From the NCBI GenBank assembly GCA_028829895.1, contig CM054180.1, positions 104,147,635-104,211,634 of the forward strand: a stretch of 64,000 nucleotides of DNA, given 5' to 3'. Made by a program: the position numbers and the translations under genes. Under the pieces are notes generated by a model that saw only the letters and a list, made by a program, of their open reading frames with translations, searched no databases and had not been told where the DNA came from. This stretch comes from Sinotaia quadrata (taxonomy: Eukaryota > Mollusca > Gastropoda > Architaenioglossa > Viviparidae). This document shows, one piece after another, positions 62,601-64,000 of the stretch; the stretch's first letter is position 1; the number at the start of each line of letters is the position of its first letter.

Positions 62601-62618
62601 CTTGTGATTAAACCAAAC
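35811..62618 (-). CDS. ABCA2: ABCA-subfamily full transporter, C-terminal half (ABCA2-like)
   Basis: Seventeen minus-strand exons, with GT-AG introns and matching phases, join into 722 codons. They comprise the end of the second extracellular loop ([20 protein letters not shown]), the remaining membrane segments of the second transmembrane domain, and the connecting motif [19 protein letters not shown] complete second nucleotide-binding domain follows: Walker [12 protein letters not shown]-loop YCPQFD, signature [10 protein letters not shown], Walker [14 protein letters not shown] and switch His in LTSHSMEE. Then come the ABCA regulatory segment ([18 protein letters not shown]) and an acidic tail. 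ABCA proteins use ATP to move or flip lipids across membranes. Similarity by eye is highest to ABCA2 in the ABCA1/2/4/7 clade; the exact orthologue needs a tree. The N-terminal half (first membrane domain and first ATP site) lies past the window edge. Confidence 0.9.
35843..37124. other. Last ABCA intron
   Basis: AT-rich, with loose repeats of 'gaaatgaaaattataatta' at about 36140-36330 in 40-60 bp steps. No other gene is seen. Confidence 0.5.
37125..37365 (-). CDS. ABCA2: ABCA exon p: VFINFVKKQ and acidic tail
   Basis: Starts [17 protein letters not shown] (the VFVNFAK-like motif of the family), then a Ser/Asp/Glu-rich tail ending [18 protein letters not shown] donor GTACAT at 37124 allows splicing to a last exon in phase. 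If it is not spliced, the frame stops at 37063-37065 after about 20 more residues. Confidence 0.8.
37440..37650. repeat. Degenerate array of about 55-60 bp units
   Basis: About four copies of 'aagatgtaaaagggcaatat' with 'taaaagtttctgatgtta' lie in the intron between ABCA exons o and p. Confidence 0.75.
37942..38079 (-). CDS. ABCA2: ABCA exon o: regulatory domain
   Basis: Encodes [20 protein letters not shown] and [14 protein letters not shown], the conserved C-terminal ABCA block. Phase 0-0. The donor is AAT|gtgagt. Confidence 0.93.
38600..38804 (-). CDS. ABCA2: ABCA exon n: [18 protein letters not shown]
   Basis: Encodes [38 protein letters not shown] and the start of the regulatory domain ([16 protein letters not shown]). 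The donor is AAG|gtgaaa. Confidence 0.93.
39186..39289 (-). CDS. ABCA2: ABCA exon m: Walker B, D-loop and switch region
   Basis: Encodes [20 protein letters not shown] to VILTSH, with the catalytic Glu of Walker B and the switch His both present. Phase 0 in, 2 out. Confidence 0.95.
40005..40205. repeat. 39-bp minisatellite, 5 copies
   Basis: The unit 'tttggtcaaaattgtctatg' plus 'acaagaaaatacattttct' repeats in the ABCA intron between exons l and m. Confidence 0.95.
40417..40551 (-). CDS. ABCA2: ABCA exon l: ABC signature
   Basis: Encodes [20 protein letters not shown] followed by PPVIFM, the signature motif and the hydrophobic start of Walker B. Phase 0-0. Confidence 0.95.
41955..42096 (-). 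CDS. ABCA2: ABCA exon k: Q-loop region
   Basis: Encodes [20 protein letters not shown] and [19 protein letters not shown]. The Gln of YCPQFD is the Q-loop residue. The donor is CAG|gtttgg. Confidence 0.93.
42171..42795. repeat. 124-125 bp minisatellite, 5 copies
   Basis: Five nearly identical units starting at about 42171, 42296, 42421, 42545 and 42669. Each contains 'tgctgggttaacctgtccta' and 'gacttgttagaagttctttt'. It starts 75 bp upstream of ABCA exon k, in the intron. Confidence 0.95.
43440..44090. repeat. CA-rich degenerate repeats with a TA run
   Basis: Irregular repeats of 'cagtcaaaacagccacacat' with 'ccatacacat', plus (TA)n at about 43733-43760, in the ABCA intron between exons j and k. 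Confidence 0.8.
44210..44560. repeat. About 54-60 bp minisatellite, 6-7 copies
   Basis: Units of 'ttgatccaagaatatttctt' plus 'gtgactgaaagcaaacatc', with two length classes differing by 6 bp ('ttgtca' present or absent), 120 bp from ABCA exon j. Confidence 0.93.
44682..44788 (-). CDS. ABCA2: ABCA exon j: Walker A
   Basis: Encodes [20 protein letters not shown], containing the P-loop that binds ATP phosphates, with intact Lys and Thr. Phase 0 in, 2 out. It is separated from exon i by a 7-kb intron that holds an inserted element. Confidence 0.95.
44895..45160. repeat. Minisatellite with CA tract, left side of an insertion
   Basis: About three diverged units of around 68 bp ('gaggggtggattgtgtttta' ... 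'aagcttgcaggattgcatca') end in (CA)n. The same unit family resumes at 51188 with a 71-bp period. Confidence 0.8.
47601..48060 (-). pseudogene. Acidic Ser/Asp repeat reading frame inside the insertion
   Basis: After a good acceptor ('attatgtttcag', minus strand) the frame reads [19 protein letters not shown] and then three copies of a 25-residue module. Copies 1 and 3 read [17 protein letters not shown] and [17 protein letters not shown]; the middle copy has a one-base deletion. It then runs to a stop at 47601. This looks like the acidic N-terminal part of a transposon or host protein that has decayed. I cannot name the family. Confidence 0.45.
48179..48804. repeat. Internal direct duplication, copy A
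   Basis: This matches 49140-49764 over about 620 bp with many small differences. Shared landmarks are 'gcataatgctacaaggtata', 'gcacctagcatagagtgaag' (variant in B) and 'atttaatcttgagcaa'. Confidence 0.85.
49140..49764. repeat. Internal direct duplication, copy B
   Basis: Second copy of the segment at 48179-48804, same orientation, about 960 bp downstream. The divergence (indels and substitutions throughout) implies an old event. Confidence 0.85.
51188..51600. repeat. 71-bp minisatellite, right side of the insertion
   Basis: About five units of 'gattgtattttataaagaat' with 'gcaagactacgtcacacata' and 'gttaagtcataaaaagattg', with exact 71-bp spacing in the central copies. Confidence 0.93.
51760..51831 (-). 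CDS. ABCA2: ABCA exon i: [14 protein letters not shown]
   Basis: A 72-bp exon, phase 0-0, ending immediately before the Walker A exon, with [14 protein letters not shown] closely matching ABCA family sequence. The donor is GAG|gtaaag. Confidence 0.92.
52984..53104 (-). CDS. ABCA2: ABCA exon h: linker into second nucleotide-binding domain
   Basis: Encodes [16 protein letters not shown] and [11 protein letters not shown], the conserved ABCA linker. The donor AAG|gttcat is weak but the frame continues correctly in the next exon. Confidence 0.88.
53237..53369 (-). CDS. ABCA2: ABCA exon g: last membrane helix
   Basis: Phase 1 in, 2 out. It encodes [13 protein letters not shown] and a hydrophobic helix around [19 protein letters not shown], the last membrane span before the second ATP-binding domain. 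It lies 4.7 kb from exon f because of an intron that holds hAT copy 2. Confidence 0.9.
53370..54127. other. ABCA intron between exons f and g, part before hAT copy 2
   Basis: No gene is seen. A short duplicated phrase around 'tccacactcttggag' lies at 53645-53695. Confidence 0.5.
54234..54704 (+). CDS. Passenger reading frame in hAT copy 2, 156 aa, unknown
   Basis: Begins [20 protein letters not shown] and ends in the same [12 protein letters not shown] as copy 1. A 5-bp deletion relative to copy 1, just before DADGPFCF, joins an upstream frame to the 104-codon frame. The first half is therefore in a different frame from copy 1's MSKRHT product. It has no recognised domain. It could be a decayed element gene or chance coding. 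Confidence 0.4.
   Translation: MDEIEPEHSFSQLVHDHLSLLLKNSSSTSQPHQHTSLRTTDERTPFIGPPGGESCQSATPDKPALRLSPFQGWQKCHYCPLHLVTFYAILSQSDADGPFCFTNERIAQLRQIRQKRLEEIQTLRSTKEKTGQNTAVKSANQPKMGAYEKLPPSPSH
55900..56070 (+). pseudogene. hAT transposase C-terminal remnant, copy 2
   Basis: Shows [20 protein letters not shown], then SNSLRV and a stop. [13 protein letters not shown] follows the stop in the same frame. Relative to copy 1 it has a short insertion after the GTG and one extra C, which puts the tail back in register. The catalytic core is absent. Confidence 0.82.
56297..58110. other. ABCA intron between exons f and g, part after hAT copy 2
   Basis: No gene is seen. 'catgactcagtagag'-like phrases recur around 54120, 56295 and 56480, so the hAT target was itself one unit of a loose repeat. 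A (CT)n tract lies at 56650-56682 and (TA)n near 58010-58028. Confidence 0.55.
58111..58234 (-). CDS. ABCA2: ABCA exon f: [18 protein letters not shown]
   Basis: Phase 0 in, 1 out. The [20 protein letters not shown] block is closer to vertebrate ABCA2 (FPNYNLG...NEY) than to ABCA1 at this place, by recollection of the families. Confidence 0.9.
58240..58770. repeat. Degenerate array of about 55-65 bp units
   Basis: About eight diverged copies of 'aatgcaataaaacttaatta' with 'tattaatgctacaacaaaa' lie in the intron between ABCA exons e and f. Confidence 0.8.
59007..59154 (-). CDS. ABCA2: ABCA exon e: [12 protein letters not shown] membrane segment
   Basis: Phase 2 in, 0 out. It contains [14 protein letters not shown] and [16 protein letters not shown], diagnostic of ABCA. 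The donor is AAG|gtatag. Confidence 0.92.
59312..59507 (-). repeat. Two tandem copies of the 3' half of ABCA exon d with its donor
   Basis: Two further 97-bp units follow exon d. Each has 'aaaatccag' as a possible acceptor, a diverged [12 protein letters not shown] segment and a gtaagt- or gtaaat-type donor. The possible cassette is 55 bp, not a multiple of three, so inclusion of one or both would shift the frame. Confidence 0.8.
59508..59623 (-). CDS. ABCA2: ABCA exon d: membrane helix
   Basis: Phase 0 in, 2 out. It encodes [20 protein letters not shown], then [15 protein letters not shown], a membrane pair of the second transmembrane domain. The donor is GG|gtaagt. Confidence 0.88.
59725..59955. 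repeat. About 37-bp minisatellite
   Basis: About six copies of 'gtaatcatagttatacataa' plus 'tacatgtaagtcatttgt', alternating with a 'caaatat' variant, in the intron between ABCA exons c and d. The rest of this intron shows no gene. Confidence 0.9.
60775..60949 (-). CDS. ABCA2: ABCA exon c: membrane helices with VPASFVVF
   Basis: Phase 2 in, 0 out. It contains [20 protein letters not shown], then [10 protein letters not shown] and [13 protein letters not shown], hallmark ABCA second-membrane-domain motifs. A tandem, slightly diverged copy of its 5' part lies directly upstream. Confidence 0.92.
60950..61048 (-). repeat. 99-bp in-frame tandem duplication of ABCA exon c 5' part
   Basis: Read on the minus strand this begins with the same 'tttcagACTGGAAGG' acceptor and encodes [20 protein letters not shown], closely like [20 protein letters not shown] of exon c. 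It is 99 bp, open throughout, and runs straight into exon c. Use of the outer acceptor would therefore add 33 residues without a frameshift. Whether it is used is unknown. Confidence 0.8.
61247..61310 (-). CDS. ABCA2: ABCA exon b, 64 bp
   Basis: Encodes [20 protein letters not shown], matching the conserved YGIT..NHP region. Phase 1 in, 2 out. The donor is TTTGT|gtgagt. Confidence 0.85.
61400..61985. repeat. Two degenerate arrays in the ABCA intron between exons a and b
   Basis: Positions 61400-61570 hold three units with 'aaacatacaaaaataaaca'-like sequence. Positions 61590-61985 hold about eight diverged CT-rich units around 'gaatatatttctttctctca'. (CA)n follows near 62143-62170. Confidence 0.75.
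62507..62618 (-). CDS. ABCA2: ABCA exon a: end of second extracellular loop
   Basis: Phase 0 in, 1 out. It shows [20 protein letters not shown] and AILRANLP, a segment strongly conserved across ABCA proteins just before the membrane helices. The acceptor is 'tattcag' and the donor TATG|gtaaag. Confidence 0.9.
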
Positions 62619-64000
62619 CTGAATAGAAAAGAAAATAATAGTATTTTACATAAAGAAAAAATATTCTTATTTATTCATGTTTGGATTTGTTTTTTATTAT
62701 ATATATATAAATGTTATTATTATAAAAATAAACTATTCTTCTAAAATGTTTATAATTGAATTGTATTTTAATTTCACTTTTCAATTTTAACTGTTTCAAA
62801 AAAGTAAATTTTACTTGCATATAATTAAAATTTATACATAATACTTAAAATTATAATTAACTTTATTGAATTTTAATTTATCTTTAAAATTTACCACTGG
62901 TAAAGTAATGACTCCACTCATACCTTTAGTTTATTATCAGTAATGTTTTAAGACATCCACATAACAACATTTTTTGTAATTTCAAACAGAAAGCATACTT
63001 AAAACATTCTAAGAAATAATTTAATGTTTGTTTTATTATTACAACCCAAACAATGTTATTTATTCCAATATTATTACAACCCAAACAATGTTATTTATTC
63101 CAATAAATAATTTATTTATTTATTATAATAGTAAACATGCTATTCATCCCAATAAATAATTTATTCTTTGTTTATTATAACAGTAAGTAGGTTTAAAGTC
63201 TACCAATAAAATTTTATTTTTAATTTCATTATACTTGTCAACTTTTAAAACAGCAAAATGCATATTTTTTTCAGAATTTCATTATGGATATTAAAATTAT
63301 ACAGATCAAAAGTCTGTTTGCAGTGACATATTTTTAGAATAATCAGATTAGTTAAAAGGAAAGGAAAAAGAAAATAGTAATATATGATTAGAGAACATTT
63401 CTTCTTTTATTAAAAAGTGTAGCAAAAAAAATAAATGGATGATGTGCATGTACTTTGCTTGTTTCTGACTTATCAATGACCAGTTACAACTAGCACTGTC
63501 ACAAATTAGATTTCTTTAGTTCACTTATGATCATAAGTAAAAATAAAACTTTAAAGTAGTTCATATTTAAAAGTTCTTGAATCTAATTTACACTATAAAA
63601 CTGCTTGCATGTTTAGGATGTCAACAAGACTACTTTTAATAGTACTGTCACGTAGCAATTGTCTGCTTCTTTATGCACTTATATGGAAAAACAAAAAATA
63701 TAAATAATATGAATATTATTATAATTCAAATTTTAAAAATCTCTCATATTAGCAACCTATGATTTGTTCATGTCACAAACAATCTGAAAGAGAAGTTGAA
63801 AAACTGGGTGTCCAAAGAATAATCTTGTCTCAGGCGTGCAATTGTGTCAGGTAGACCATCACTACAAAGTTACTTGTTATTTTGAAGGCAGGTGAGTAAG
63901 AAAAAACAAAACAAATAACCTAGCTGCTTTCTTAAAAATCTAAAATAAATATTTTATCATTATATTTTTAACAAAATAACAACAGAAAATAGAATAGAGC
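62619..64000. other. Intron and edge upstream of the first ABCA exon in the window
   Basis: AT-rich with local repeats ('attacaacccaaacaatgtt' duplicated at 63035-63095). A short minus-strand stretch at about 63808-63870 reads GLPDTIARLRQDYSLDTQ and could be part of an ABCA extracellular-loop exon. However, its donor and phase do not fit exon a, so it is left uncalled. Confidence 0.35.

Overview
The window is animal nuclear DNA. It is AT-rich, has short exons with GT-AG introns, AATAAA signals, transposon insertions and very many minisatellites and GATA/CA microsatellites. A secreted protein joining thrombospondin type-1 (TSP1) repeats to a chitin-binding domain, next to an ABCA transporter, suggests a lophotrochozoan, most likely a mollusc. 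The species cannot be told from the sequence.

Layout. (i) 1-1440: flank made of short tandem arrays. (ii) 1605-5713, plus strand: a complete four-exon gene for an unrecognised secreted protein of 103 residues. (iii) 5.7-12.3 kb: intergenic, with minisatellites and a minus-strand Ty3/gypsy integrase remnant at 9049-9398. (iv) 12459 to about 25.4 kb, plus strand: a second secreted-protein gene. Eight exons join in phase to give 324 codons: signal peptide, short cysteine-poor N-region, three TSP1 repeats and a C-terminal peritrophin-A-like chitin-binding domain. Its first intron holds hAT copy 1. (v) 25.4-35.4 kb: no convincing gene. (vi) 35.8-62.6 kb, minus strand: the C-terminal half of an ABCA full transporter, closest by eye to ABCA2. 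Seventeen exons join in phase to 722 codons: second transmembrane domain, complete second nucleotide-binding domain and tail. The N-terminal half lies beyond 64 kb.

The TSP1 gene and the ABCA gene are transcribed toward each other, with about 10 kb between their ends. The two secreted-protein genes share orientation and may belong to an extracellular or chitin-associated programme. Nothing in the sequence links them functionally to the ABCA gene.

Mobile DNA. Two closely similar hAT-type elements (2264 and 2153 bp) lie in opposite orientation, one in an intron of each large gene. Each has perfect 8-bp target duplications, a broken transposase C-terminus and unexplained passenger reading frames. 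A further insertion of about 6 kb sits inside a minisatellite in an ABCA intron. The most unusual features are this hAT pair, an in-frame 99-bp exon duplication in ABCA, and minisatellites that run directly into splice acceptors. I identified no wholly new molecular system.

All exon boundaries were read by eye from splice consensus, phase and family similarity; no transcript or database evidence was available.
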